DNA of 18,517 nucleotides from Fragilaria radians (Eukaryota > Bacillariophyta > Fragilariophyceae > Fragilariales > Fragilariaceae): NCBI GenBank assembly GCA_900642245.1, contig CAAAJI010000460.1:6070-24586 (forward strand). Direction: 5' to 3'. Shown here in pieces: positions 1 through 8,870 of this stretch (positions are counted from its first letter, which is position 1; every line of letters begins with the position of its first letter). The notes beneath the pieces are model-generated. The model was given only the letters and a program-made list of their open reading frames with translations. It searched no databases and had not been told where the DNA came from. Position numbers and translations under genes: made by a program.

Positions 1-810
1 ATCCTCTTCATCTCATCTGCGTCTTAAAAAAAATCAAAATTATTTGAAGGCTGTGGACAACCGATGTGATGGCAAGGCTTTCAACAGAGTGCCAAACCGG
101 CATGCAAAGTTTCAAATTTATGTGAAGATACAAATATGGACATAACCCTTAAATATAAATTTGACTAGAATGGCTAGAATCTAGCTAGTGTGAATTTTCA
201 TTTCTTTATCCTTGAATCACTTATTAGCTTGAACCATCTTTACATCGTTTTCAATTATTTCCTTTGCAGGAAGTTTGAGTGCTTTTTACTCCAATCTCGT
301 TTCATATTTTAATAACCTTTGTTCACATCATAATCAAATTAACGTGAACATGTTTTCTGCAGCTATTATGCCCATGAACAAATACTGTTGTTCCTTGCAA
401 TTAAAATTTTCAATTATAGAAATACAGGCATCATTCGTTGGTATTGTGAAAATTGAAGCCTTGGTATCTGAAAGGTATTTCCTACTTGCACATGGTATTG
501 TGAAAATTGCACCATTGGTCTCTGAATTTCATACCTACACATAGTATCCTGCTGCTGCATAAACACAATTGTTCCTTGAAGAATTACATGTTCGTCAAAC
601 ACCGAAAATACTACACATTGAATCAACAAATACTTAATACTTACAGAGCAGTGATGATAATTATTGGAGAGCCGACCCGAAAGATATACATTGAAAAGGA
701 AGAGCACACACTAATTAACCAATAAATCATATATTTAATCTTCAACATCCAAATCACGTATTGAGTAAAAAAGTGAAGAAAGAAGCAATCAACAAGCATA
801 ATAGCATCTA
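1..810. repeat. Alpha-end/R1 repeat block, copy 1
   Basis: This block is a diverged direct copy of about 14229-15105, and its first part also matches about 5877-6180. Shared landmarks are the CTGTGGACAACCGATG stretch, the TTTGCAGGAAGTTTGAGTGC stretch and the GAGCCGACCCGAAAG stretch. Copy 1 lacks about 75 bp near its start compared with the 14.2 kb copy. It also has an extra internal duplication near 440-527. Open frames here (for example 275-544) are broken by non-triplet indels in the other copy, so I see no gene. Confidence 0.75.
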
Positions 811-879
811 ATCCATCGCCCTCTTCTAAGAATATCAAAATCGGTATCCGCTAGTTGTGGTTTTACAAATGGAGAGCTT

Positions 880-1400
880 AAGTTAAATAATAATGCATTT
901 TTCAACAAAAAAGTAATTTTTGGACCATATCTATACCAAATCGAAGTTCAAGAGGTCACATCAACTCTAGATTATCTCATTCAGCATCAATAAAGCGATT
1001 AAGAAAAGGAATTTAACAAAAGTAGCATCGTCAAATTCTTCAACTTGTTGTAGGATTATAGACAGCTTGATGAAAAGCAATCAAGCCCAAACACTATAAG
1101 AATTTAAGAACAAAGTATTTTTGGACCATCAACACATTGGCTTCAAAATCAATATATTGATCCCAAACAAACATATCTTATAATTTTTTTAATATTCAGA
1201 TCACAATTTTCAAAATAGAAAGCTGCTTGTTTGACTTTCATCAATATTAGTTCAAATCACTGTTTTTCATTTGAATTGTATTTTAATCAATTTAATTCAC
1301 AATTCAATTCAATTGTCTAAGCACCTTCAAGAATTGTTAAATCAATGAACACTGCCTTTCTCTAAATTACTTTTTAATTTCACGCTTCATAAGCTTTTTA
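880..1400. repeat. Beta repeat block, copy 1
   Basis: This stretch matches about 6240-6780, and its later part also matches about 9660-9900. All three share a CATCAACAC/TTGGCTT-like core, a run resembling AGATCACAATTTTCAAAATAGAAA, and then a tract rich in ATTCA pentamers (1255-1330 here). No open reading frame is conserved between copies. The rest of the 810-1500 gap shows no gene. Confidence 0.65.
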
Positions 1401-1599
1401 TTGAATACACATAGGAATGGAAATGGTTAACCTTCAAATAAATGCACACCTCTGTTTTGTACCCTAGTCAAGTACACCAATGTTTGACAATTGACAACGG
1501 GAAAGTATGAATGGAGACATTTTCACTTCTTGTACTAGAATCCTTATTGGTTCAAGCCATATTCCTATTTTTCTGTTGTAGTTGCTGTGAAGTAATTAC

Positions 1600-2025
1600 T
1601 ACTGGCCTACATGGAATGTCAAAAGAAAAATGGTGCTGTTGGATAGCCAAAGCTGTATTGAAAAATCAAAGTTATGTGTTTGTTAGTGATAATTCAATAT
1701 CATTACTCCTTTCATTTTTAATCTTTGCATCCTTGACCTCTTTGATATTATAAGAAATTGAGAAACAAAGCATTGCGACAATATAATTGATCCGTTTGGT
1801 TTGTATTGTTTAAACCAGTTATATAGTAGACTTTATACTCTGTCAAAGGTCTCTCATCAATTCAAAGGAGTACAATATTTTGCCTCGTCAATACTGTGAG
1901 CAAATTTCATTTTAGTGGCTCTCCACCATCAACTACAGTGAAAAATTCAATAGCATTTTGAATCTGTTATGCATACTATGTGTGCGTCATATTGGTTGGA
2001 ACGTATACTCGATACTTAAGTCGTA
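1600..2025. repeat. Gamma repeat block, copy 1
   Basis: This is a diverged copy of about 15140-15560 and about 10476-10880. Shared landmarks include GCCAAAGCTGTATTGAAAAA (first two only), TGATCCGTTTGGTTTGTATTG-like sequence, and the segment that reaches CTCGATACTTAAGTCG. An 80-codon frame at 1511-1753 runs into it. That frame is interrupted in the 15.1 kb copy (TAT to TAA after the shared AAATCAAAGT), so it is unlikely to be coding. Confidence 0.65.
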
Positions 2026-2088
2026 ATCATCGAGCATATGCATTTTTTAATTAAATAACCGAGAAAAGGTTGACAACAACTCCCACGC

Positions 2089-2112
2089 GTTGAATCATAT
2101 ACATCAAATTCT
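2089..2112 (+). promoter_or_regulatory. Conserved 5' element of family 1, copy A
   Basis: The element matches the consensus GTTGAATCNTATACATCAAA followed by T/A-TCT. It starts 71 bp before the ATG of copy A. The same element lies 66-72 bp before the other visible family 1 starts, although the sequence around it varies between groups of copies. A core promoter or 5' UTR element is the inference; no transcription start can be seen directly. Confidence 0.5.
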
Positions 2113-2159
2113 AGAAATTATTCCACTTTACTTCACATTGATTGAGAAACTACTTTACA

Positions 2160-2800
2160 ATGAAACCTACGGCAGATCCGAAATCCATCCGAAACAAAGC
2201 ACAACTTTCTGCGAATGATGTGCTGAATATGATGCAGGCATCAAGCATTTCCCGAAGAAAATCAGCTCAGGTAAGCCAACGGAAAGCAAGCAGACAGCTT
2301 GAAATGGAATGCAAAAATTGACGTTTCTTTTTCTCACGTTTTAGAGACTCTTTCCACGATAGACTGCTAAACTTGTAAAGTCCATAATTCGTAAATTACC
2401 TTTGATGCAGCAACAGATTCTTGAATCTATCTGGACACAGCTAAGTCTATTGGGCCGGCAAGCTGTAATGTTTTTCTTTCACAGACTCCTGGATTGCATC
2501 AATGATGATGAACGGAGGGTAGTATTGGAACGAATGCAGTCAAATTTAGTGCTGGATAATGGTGCCCTAGAAGGTTCAGAAAGATTGATTCAATTTATGA
2601 GCATTATACCACAGGTGGGAATGAATCAAATGGTTGGATTGATGAATCCTAGGGGAGAAGCGGATGTTATTGACGAAGAAGCAACGATGCATATTGCGTT
2701 GTTGATGAATACACCCTTGGGTACTTTTTCAGCACCTTCACCTTCATCATCATCATCTGATGAGGATTCAAAAACTGGATCCGAGCATAGTAATGAATAA
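2160..2800 (+). CDS. Family 1 two-exon gene, copy A (unrecognised protein)
   Basis: Exons are 2160-2270 and 2411-2800, and the predicted protein is 166 aa. The 140-nt phase-0 intron has a GTAAG donor, a TTGATGCAG acceptor and a TTAC/TTAAC-type branch candidate. I chose the ATG because exon 1 keeps one frame in every copy and reaches the conserved donor in phase 0. Exon 1 is basic and ends SRRKSAQ. Exon 2 starts QQILESIWTQLS, continues with an amphipathic, probably helical region, and ends in a Ser-rich acidic tail (SSSSSDEDSKTGSEHSNE). I see no signal peptide, membrane segment or known catalytic motif. Copy C is nearly identical outside exon 2 codons 13-51. I do not recognise the family, and the function is unknown. 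An intronless start at the ATG of the acceptor is possible but less likely. Confidence 0.72.
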
Positions 2801-2867
2801 TAAGTTTTCACCGAATTAAATAGTCTTTGCCGTAGACATACACATTTTATGTAGATAACCGACAAAA

Positions 2868-2891
2868 GTTGAATCCTATACATCGAAATCT
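2868..2891 (+). promoter_or_regulatory. Conserved 5' element, copy B
   Basis: The sequence reads GTTGAATCCTATACATCGAA and then ATCT. It starts 66 bp before the ATG of copy B and has one mismatch to the shared consensus. It lies in the short gap between the stop of copy A and copy B. The flank resembles that of copy D, not copy A. Confidence 0.45.
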
Positions 2892-2933
2892 TGAAATCCT
2901 TCCCATTGACATTGAATGAGAATCTTCTTTGCA

Positions 2934-3570
2934 ATGATCCTTATGGCAAGTCCAGACGATCAGAAAGCCAACCACAATGAAGCACAACCTTTTTCGAATG
3001 ATGTGTTGAGCTTGATAGAGGCATCAATCGCTTTCGGCTAAAAAGAAGCTCGGGTAAGCCAGCAAAATCAATGTATCAAATTGGCGTTTCAATTTTTCAA
3101 TGTTTAAACTCTTTCGACGATAGGCTTACAAACGGGTAAAGTCCATATTTCGTAAATTACCTTTGATGCAGCAACAGGCTATTGAATCTGTCTGGATACA
3201 GCTAAGTCCAATGCTTCAGCAAACTTTTATAATTAGTTTTCAACAGCTCTGTAAATGCAGCAATGATGTTGAAGAAAGGAGGAGAGTATTGGCACTCATA
3301 GAGTTCTTTGTTGTCCTTGAAAACAGAACCCTGAAAAATTCAGAACAATTCAATCGATTCATGCTCGAGATATCCCGGGCAGCCATACAGCATCAGGTTG
3401 GATTGATAAACTGGGTCTGAAAAACAGAGATTAATGCAGGAGAAGCGGAGGGCATTAAAGAAGATGCAACGGAATAAAATGAAATGCAGATGAATGCACC
3501 AATGGGAACGTTTCCAAAATCATCATCTGATTAGGATTCAAAAACTGGATCATAACATAGTAATGAATAA
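2934..3570 (+). pseudogene. Family 1 copy B, inactivated by in-frame stops
   Basis: Exon-like segments are 2934-3053 and 3172-3570, with the family GTAAG donor and GATGCAG acceptor kept. Both segments are still exact multiples of three (120 and 399 nt). Five premature stops lie in frame: TAA at 3039 (exon 1), TGA at 3418, TAA at 3475, TAG at 3532 and TAA at 3553. It therefore decayed by point mutation without indels. The tail still resembles DSKTGS.HSNE. Copy B sits head-to-tail behind copy A, with 133 bp between the stop of A and the ATG of B. Exon 2 up to 3418 remains open and could give a truncated product. Confidence 0.8.
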
Positions 3571-3799
3571 TAAGTTTTCACCGAATTCGATAGTCTTTTA
3601 TCATATAATTCGCTTTTCAAACACCAGCTAAATTCTTTGGTAGAAATTGTCGGTGTGGAAGATTTACAATATGTTGAAACACACAGTATAACCCCCAATT
3701 ACGTATCATTGTTGACATGGCAAGGAACATTTCTAACGATATCCCTACACTCCAACTTTCACATCTGCATGAAATCGAATCGACTCTAGGTTTCCTCTT

Positions 3800-4176
3800 A
3801 TGAAACTCAGATTACTAAGGGCGTTTGAGAATTCACTACCGCCTAGGCATGACGCTGAACGAGCTTATCAAAATAATGGCTTACGGTACGTTTCGAATCA
3901 AAATGGTGCAAGACATGTCATGATTCAATATGCACAAACATGTCCCTCAGATATAGATTGGAGAGTAACATAGGGTTGGAATTGCTTTCTGCTTCCCAGT
4001 TGTTGCTGGTTATTACCACCACCAACTCATAAGTATGCCTTCTTCCAGGAATCGTGCCGTTCAGAATGATGAGGGGCTTTATGATGAGAGATCTACACCT
4101 CGTCTCCTATCACATATCGAAAAGGATGGTCGGAACCTCACAAGGAAGGTATTGTCGGTGGATTTCGTCGATTGAC
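3800..4176 (+). pseudogene. Family 2 remnant, unit 1 (OTU-like relative)
   Basis: An ATG at 3800 opens a 57-codon frame that ends at TAG 3971. It aligns codon by codon with 12108-12290: MKLRLL against MKLSLL, SLPPRH against PLPPRH, and MIQYAQT against MIQIGQT. Where the other copy reads PGDGNCFLHPS, this one has a stop and then GWNCFLLPS, so the motif is lost. After about 4065 some 0.75 kb present in the 12 kb copy is missing. The alignment resumes at LHLVSYHISKRMVG (about 4094-4135), followed by a stretch present in the 8.5 kb copy. This is a decayed gene. Confidence 0.6.
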
Positions 4177-4555
4177 CATTGAGAAAAGCGTCACAACGTG
4201 ATTGTAATGTCATCAAGGTAATTTAAGGTTGTTCCCATTAGGGATATAGGGACAGACGTTGTTCCTATGAAATTCAACCCACACATTCTTCCCATTTGCC
4301 ATACTTTTTCAAGCTTATTAACACTCACAATGCAGCTAGGGCTTTCAGCAGTTACCATGATCCCGATTTGTCAAAATAGAATCAGAGTTAGGAGACTGAC
4401 AGACAGGATAACCATTTGGTTGCAATGATAATCAATAGCATTATCAATTTGGTAACAAAGAGACTAGATACCTACAACCAATCGTATTCAAGAGTTGACA
4501 TGTAAATGTGGTCTTTAGGGAGATGAAGCTATAGTTGAAATGGATTAGATTGAAC
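4177..4555. repeat. Epsilon block (downstream flank of family 2), copy 1
   Basis: This stretch is a direct counterpart of 13220-13655. Shared runs include CCCATTAGGGATATAGGGACAG-like sequence, AACACTCACAATGC(A/T)GCTAGGGCTTTCAGC and TTCAAGAGTTGACATGTAAA. A 28-codon plus-strand frame ending at TAA near 4503 is kept in both copies, but most of its differences change the amino acid. I do not call it coding. It could be the eroded 3' end of family 2. Confidence 0.55.
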
Positions 4556-4559
4556 AATT

Positions 4560-5166
4560 TGCTTTATGTTAGACTATAGAAAGGTCACAATGAAGAGTAA
4601 TGATCTATTTCAAACTGTTTTTTGTTTATTCAGGTTAGATTTTGACCTTCTCTCACGCAATGTTCTTGAACTCCTTTCAAGAGATGTTTGATATATCTTC
4701 TCTTGAAGACTTTGACCTTGCTTGAACCTATCAGCCCAAACAGTTAGGCAAGTTTCTTCAACTTGCTATTACGGATAAGTTGGCTTGTCCATACAGACAA
4801 GTTGGATGTCAATGTAGATAAAGTAAATTATCCTTCCAACTCTTTTAACCTCACCCAGTTGGATTTGTAATTATACCTTTAAATAGATTGTTTATTTGTG
4901 CTGTCTAGTTTAGATCCGGTACTGGATTATATAAATGTACTTTCCATTTACAAGCAAACTTGATTTACCGTCGTATGAAAGATCATCTTCTCTAATACTT
5001 ATGTTAGACATAGAAAAGGATGTAAACATACGAATAAGCACATACGGACATTTCCTCTTACCAGTACATGCACACATCTCTTCGTTTCGTACTTATTCCT
5101 TGGACTGGTTTTACTTACAACTGATTGTGCTAGGGTTTAACTTCTTGACTCCTAATCAAGTTAGGT
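4560..5166. mobile_element. Insertion of about 607 bp, probable solo LTR
   Basis: The paralogous site in the 13.6 kb unit reads straight through (GATTGAACAATTGTTATGCT). Here AACAATT occurs twice (4553-4559 and 5167-5173) with 607 bp of unrelated sequence between, which is an insertion with a possible target-site duplication. Inside, TGTTAGAC starts at 4567 and TAACA ends at 5170. This is a TG...CA pair with a 5-bp inverted terminus TGTTA/TAACA, as in Copia/Gypsy LTRs. A TATATAAA box lies near 4928. There is no long ORF, so a solo LTR is the best reading. The duplicated heptamer and the TGTTA/TAACA ends do not agree on the exact boundary by a few bases, so the element class is uncertain. Confidence 0.5.
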
Positions 5167-6180
5167 AACAATTGTTATGCTGGTCTCTTGAAGCGAATCT
5201 TCTGGCAGTGTCTTATACATGTATTAGAAATTTACATTATGCTGATGAAAAAAGTGAGGGTATCGAAGAAGTATATATTGTCAAGGTCGAATCAAACCAA
5301 CTAAAATGAAATATCCTTAGAGATAAGAAGATTTATGAAAGATCTGTAGATTCACGACATCACAATGTAAGAGCGGAGGTAGAAAATGCATTTTAGCATT
5401 ATTTCATTGGGGTTAACGATAGAATTCTAACCTTGAACATTCTTCAGGAACCCTCATAAACCTTGACTATAAGTATAGCGTGCATATCAATCATATTTCA
5501 AATTTCTCAATTTTCTCCCTCCTTTTCCTGATGTATATTCTGAACTAATGAATTTAGTTCAAATGTTAAGCTTAAGCTCCGCATCTTGAAAAATGATATG
5601 CATTTTGTATCAGTTGAAAACACGCCTTACCTGAGTTTCTTGGTAACGTAGCAAGGCAAAATAGGTAAAATAAATGTTTTCTCTATGATGATACACAAAA
5701 CAAAGCTTTGAAAGACATGAATTGTCACTGAGAGGCGTAAACACTTAATATTGTTAAAAACGAAAAACTAAAAACAATTAAGATATAGAAAAAAGAATCT
5801 GTCCTTAGGCTCTTTATTGCAACGGCCTCATGTAGACTGGCTATAAATAAAGTTGACGCATGAGTGTTGCAATACTCTTCATCTAATCGGCGTATTATTT
5901 TTAGACGGATGGAAGTAATCCAAATGAGAAGTATGATTGCCTTTGCAAATTCACAAAAACAAAAAATCGCACTTAAAAAGTTATCAACCAAAAATACTTG
6001 AAGACTTTGGACAATCAATGTCATGACAAGACTTTTTTGTATTTTGCCAAACCAGCACGCAAAGTTTCAATCTTCAAATGCATGTGAAGAAGCAAACATC
6101 GGCATGCGCCTTAAAAATAAAAATAACTAGAATGGCTAGAATCGAGCTAAAGGGTATCAGAATTTGTATCCTTGAATATG
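5167..6180. repeat. Alpha block plus truncated R1 block, copy 2
   Basis: The block resumes the unit after the insertion and matches 13656-14530. Landmarks are TTGTTATGCT, GATGAAAAAA(G)TGAGGGT, the CCTTAGGCT(C/T) stretch and GTATTATTTTTAGA. Its R1 part stops near 6180, whereas the other copies continue for another 570 bp. A 99-codon minus-strand frame at 5725-6024 is broken by stops in the 14.1-14.4 kb copy, so I do not call it a gene. Confidence 0.65.
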
Positions 6181-6239
6181 TCGTTTGAGCAATCTTGGGG
6201 AGACAATCAAAGCAACTAATGAATGAATATGCAATGATT

Positions 6240-6830
6240 AAATATGTAGTGACTATATATATACCAAATTGAAATTCAAGAGGTCACATCAACTTTAGAT
6301 TAACTCATTCAGCATCAACTAAGGAATTAAGAATCAATAAAGAAATTAAGGATGGGAATTAAAATCAAATACAATCATCAATTCATGAACTTGTTTTTGG
6401 ACCACAGACAGTTTGATGAAAAGTAGTCAAACACACACATCATGAAAATCAACCACAAAAATAATCGCATGGGCCATTAACACTTTGGCTTGAAAATCAA
6501 TACTAGTAAATACCAAACAATGATTTCGAATACCTCCATTTATATTTAGATCACAACTTTCAAAGTAGAAAATAGTTGCTTGACTTTGTCAACTGGTTTG
6601 ACACATATTAGTTCAAACCATTTCATTTGATTTGAATTTAATTTTAACCAATTCTATTTAATTTTTATTTAATTCTATTGAATCCATTCAATTCAAGATT
6701 ATTCAATTCTATTCGAATTTAAGCAATTCATTTCAATTCAATTCTATCTAATTAACAAAAATATTCAATTCTTTAGTGCTTTCTTCAGTGTACACTGCAT
6801 TGTTTTTTTTCGAGATTTAAGTTGATCTGA
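6240..6830. repeat. Beta block, copy 2, with ATTCA-rich tract
   Basis: From about 6255 it matches 920-1340, with the shared run TTCAAGAGGTCACATCAACT. It ends in a degenerate ATTCA/ATTCT pentamer tract at 6640-6770. No conserved frame is visible. The block sits directly upstream of the 5' region of family 1 copy C. Confidence 0.6.
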
Positions 6831-6936
6831 CAATTAGTCACTGTTATTATATGCACTAGTAGTCTAAAAATAGTGATCATCGGCATGAATTTTCTTAATT
6901 AAATAACCGATAAAAGATTGACAACAACTCTTACGC

Positions 6937-6960
6937 GTTGAATCATATACATCAAATTAC
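6937..6960 (+). promoter_or_regulatory. Conserved 5' element, copy C
   Basis: The sequence reads GTTGAATCATATACATCAAA and then TTAC, and starts 71 bp before the ATG of copy C. The whole 5' region (about 6880-7007) is almost identical to that of copy A (about 2035-2159). Confidence 0.5.
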
Positions 6961-7007
6961 AGAAATTATTCCACTTCACTTCACATTGATTGAGAAACTA
7001 ATTTACA

Positions 7008-7654
7008 ATGAAACCTACGGCAGATCCGAAATCCATCCGACGCGAAGCACAACTTTCTGCGAATGATGTGCTGAATATGATGCAGGCATCAAGCATTTCC
7101 CGAAGAAAATCAGCTCAGGTAAGCCAACGGAAAGGAAGCAGACAGCTTGAAATGGAATGCAAAAATCGACGTTTCTTTTTCTCACGTTTTAGAGACTCTT
7201 TCCATGATAGGCTGCTAAACTTGTAAAGTCCATAATTCGTAAATTGCCTTTGATGCAGCACCAGATTCTTGAATCTATCTGGACACAGCTAAGTCCATTA
7301 GGACAACATTTTGTTTTTGTTTGTTTCCAGAGGTTCCTGGAAAGCAGCAGTGACGATGAAAGGAGGAGATCATTGGTAGTAATGCGGGTGGAAATAGTGT
7401 TGGATAATGACGCCCTAGAAGGTTCAGAAAGATTGAGTCAATTTATGAGCATTATACCACAGGTGGGAATGAATCAAATGATTGGATTGATGAATCCTAG
7501 GGGAGAAGCGGATATTATTGAAGACGATGCAACGATGCATATTGCGTTGCTGATGAATGCACCATTGGGTACATTTTCAGCACCTGCATCTGCATCATCA
7601 TCATCATGTGACGATGAGGATTCAAAAACTGAATCTGAGCATAGTAATGAATAA
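7008..7654 (+). CDS. Family 1 two-exon gene, copy C (unrecognised protein)
   Basis: Exons are 7008-7118 and 7259-7654, giving 168 aa, with a 140-nt intron GTAAG...GATGCAG. Exon 1 differs from copy A at two residues of 37 (N to R and K to E). The intron differs at 5 of 140 positions. In exon 2, codons 13-51 differ at 22 of 39 residues, while the following 58 codons differ at only 7, so divergence is concentrated in one segment. The tail is acidic and Ser-rich and ends DSKTESEHSNE. Like copy A it lacks three codons near the N-terminus (ADPKS instead of ADPADPKS-type). No known domain is visible. Both ORF integrity and splice signals are intact, so this is one of the best candidates for an expressed copy. 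Confidence 0.72.
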
Positions 7655-7689
7655 CTTTCACCAAATTAAATAGTCTTTTACCATATTGT

Positions 7690-8200
7690 TTGATTTTCAA
7701 ACACCAGTAGGCACTATATGTGATGAGAAATGATAGCAAGTTCCATGAGTAAACTATTGGGAAAGCTGGACGGCTTTCTGGCCAAAAAACTCTTCTAAGA
7801 TGGGCACTTAACATTCTAACACGAATATGCCTTGCGAAGTGACCATCAACTCTATTGTCAGGGTGATACCAAGATCTCACGAATTGTCAGTGACTCACAA
7901 ATCCGACTCGCCTGTTACAATCCCATGTGCTAAGCAATAAAACTTCCGTCGTTTGCTGTACGGTGGGCCTACAAATTGCAGGTATGCCATAGATCCAAAT
8001 CGAAAATGGGTTTGTCATGATGGCAAAATATATCCCGAAACTGACTTTCACGAAAGTGGCAGTTGGACCCGCTTTAAGCATATGCAATGCAAAACACCAT
8101 CCTGGGATTAGCCTCCTATATGACTTAAAAAGCGTACTATAGGAGTCGCTTGATACTCACATTCATATGGTGTGTTGAGAGGTCTATACCTCATCTTTTG
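7690..8200 (+). pseudogene. Family 2 remnant, unit 2
   Basis: Sequence from about 7731 matches 12740-13200. Shared translated runs are MSKLLG(K/Q)LD near 7748, a segment like LYCQGDTK near 7858, and DPNRKWVCHDGKIYPETDFH near 7995, which corresponds to QDPNRKKVLRDGKRYRETGLH in the 12 kb copy. A YGVLRGLYL segment near 8166 corresponds to YDMLRNLHL. These pieces lie in several frames with stops between them. The copy is non-functional, and its N-terminal part (DGNC region) is absent. Confidence 0.55.
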
Positions 8201-8539
8201 TCGTGCCTCATAACAAGGCCTCTTTGCTTTTGATTCAGAATCTAATTGGTTAAAATAATATTCTTTGTCAATAAGACTTGCCTCATCATCATCAGCATTA
8301 TTTTTCATAGAACCATCACCGTCATTTCCCACCTCATCTCGATTCACAGTTGCGTCATCCCCATTGTGATCCTCATCTCGCTTTGTACCATCATTTTTTA
8401 TTTTCAGTTCCTCGTCATCGTCATCGTCATCGTCATTCGAGACATCTTCCCTCCTGGGCTCCGTTACTTTCCTGGTATGTATCGACGGCAGAATCTCACA
8501 AATATGAGGTTGTCGGTGGATTTCGTTGCTTCCACCCAA
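8108..8539 (-). other. Asp/Glu-rich antisense open frame, copy 1
   Basis: This is a 143-codon minus-strand frame with a poly-Asp run (SNDDDDDDDEE) and many acidic residues (DEDHNGDD, RDEVGNDGDG). It ends in an uncharged to basic part (RPCYEARQKMRYRPLNTPYE). A second copy at 17087-17407 keeps RDEDHN/QDEDHN, NRDE and EASLIDKEY in the same strand and frame. Against coding: there is no ATG before the middle of the frame, and the poly-Asp run is a TCATCG-type microsatellite (about 8412-8437). The C-terminal part also lies antisense to family 2 remnants. It may be an exon of an unseen gene or a repeat-derived frame. Confidence 0.25.
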
Positions 8540-8870
8540 AACTTTGTTTAAAATTGTCTAGTAATGGACAGAGGCAGACCCACGAATACTGTACACTGTA
8601 CCGTTGTTGTCAAGATTCGAAAAGCAAAGAATCACAATTTGACAAAATGACAATGAGGCTATTGGACTAAGGTGTCTCCAATTTCGGAAGATGAACGAGA
8701 CAAGACTCCTTACAGTATTTCTAGTTATCATCATTATCATCATCTACAACAGGAAAAACAACAACAAGATTACTCAAAATCATCTATTATCATTCTCATG
8801 AGCACCGGATTTACATGGGTCTTGCAGAGTACCTTGTCAGTCTTGCAGTCTCCTTCTTGAAAGTTCGCTA
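8540..8870. repeat. Flank of the acidic frame, shared with 17390-17560
   Basis: The two units share ACTGTACCGTTGTT, AAGATTCGAAAA, ATGAACGAGACAA/ATGAATGAGACAA and a CATCAT- and AACAACAAC-rich run. This shows the duplication extends beyond the acidic frame. No conserved reading frame is seen here. Confidence 0.45.

Noticed and set aside
275..544. 89-codon plus-strand frame in the R1 block
   Set aside because: The copy near 14590-14790 has non-triplet deletions that destroy the frame, and an internal duplication explains part of its length.
1511..1753. 80-codon plus-strand frame with Cys and hydrophobic residues
   Set aside because: The gamma copy at 15.1 kb has an in-frame stop after the shared AAATCAAAGT, and there is no other support.
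2402..2800. Intronless reading of family 1 starting at the ATG within TTGATGCAG
   Set aside because: That ATG belongs to a perfectly conserved acceptor. An upstream ATG exon with a GTAAG donor in phase 0 is kept in every intact copy, so splicing is the better model, though not proven.
2934..3570. Alternative genetic code reading through the stops of copy B
   Set aside because: All three stop codons occur as premature stops here, and the intact copies end with TAA in the standard way; pseudogenisation is simpler.
5725..6024. 99-codon minus-strand frame with hydrophobic stretches, resembling a membrane protein
   Set aside because: The homologous alpha block at about 14110-14400 has stops and non-triplet indels in this frame, so it is not conserved as a protein.
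8350..8670. 106-codon plus-strand frame, His/Arg-rich
   Set aside because: It is the shadow of an acidic microsatellite run on the other strand, and its sequence is not conserved in the 17.2 kb copy.
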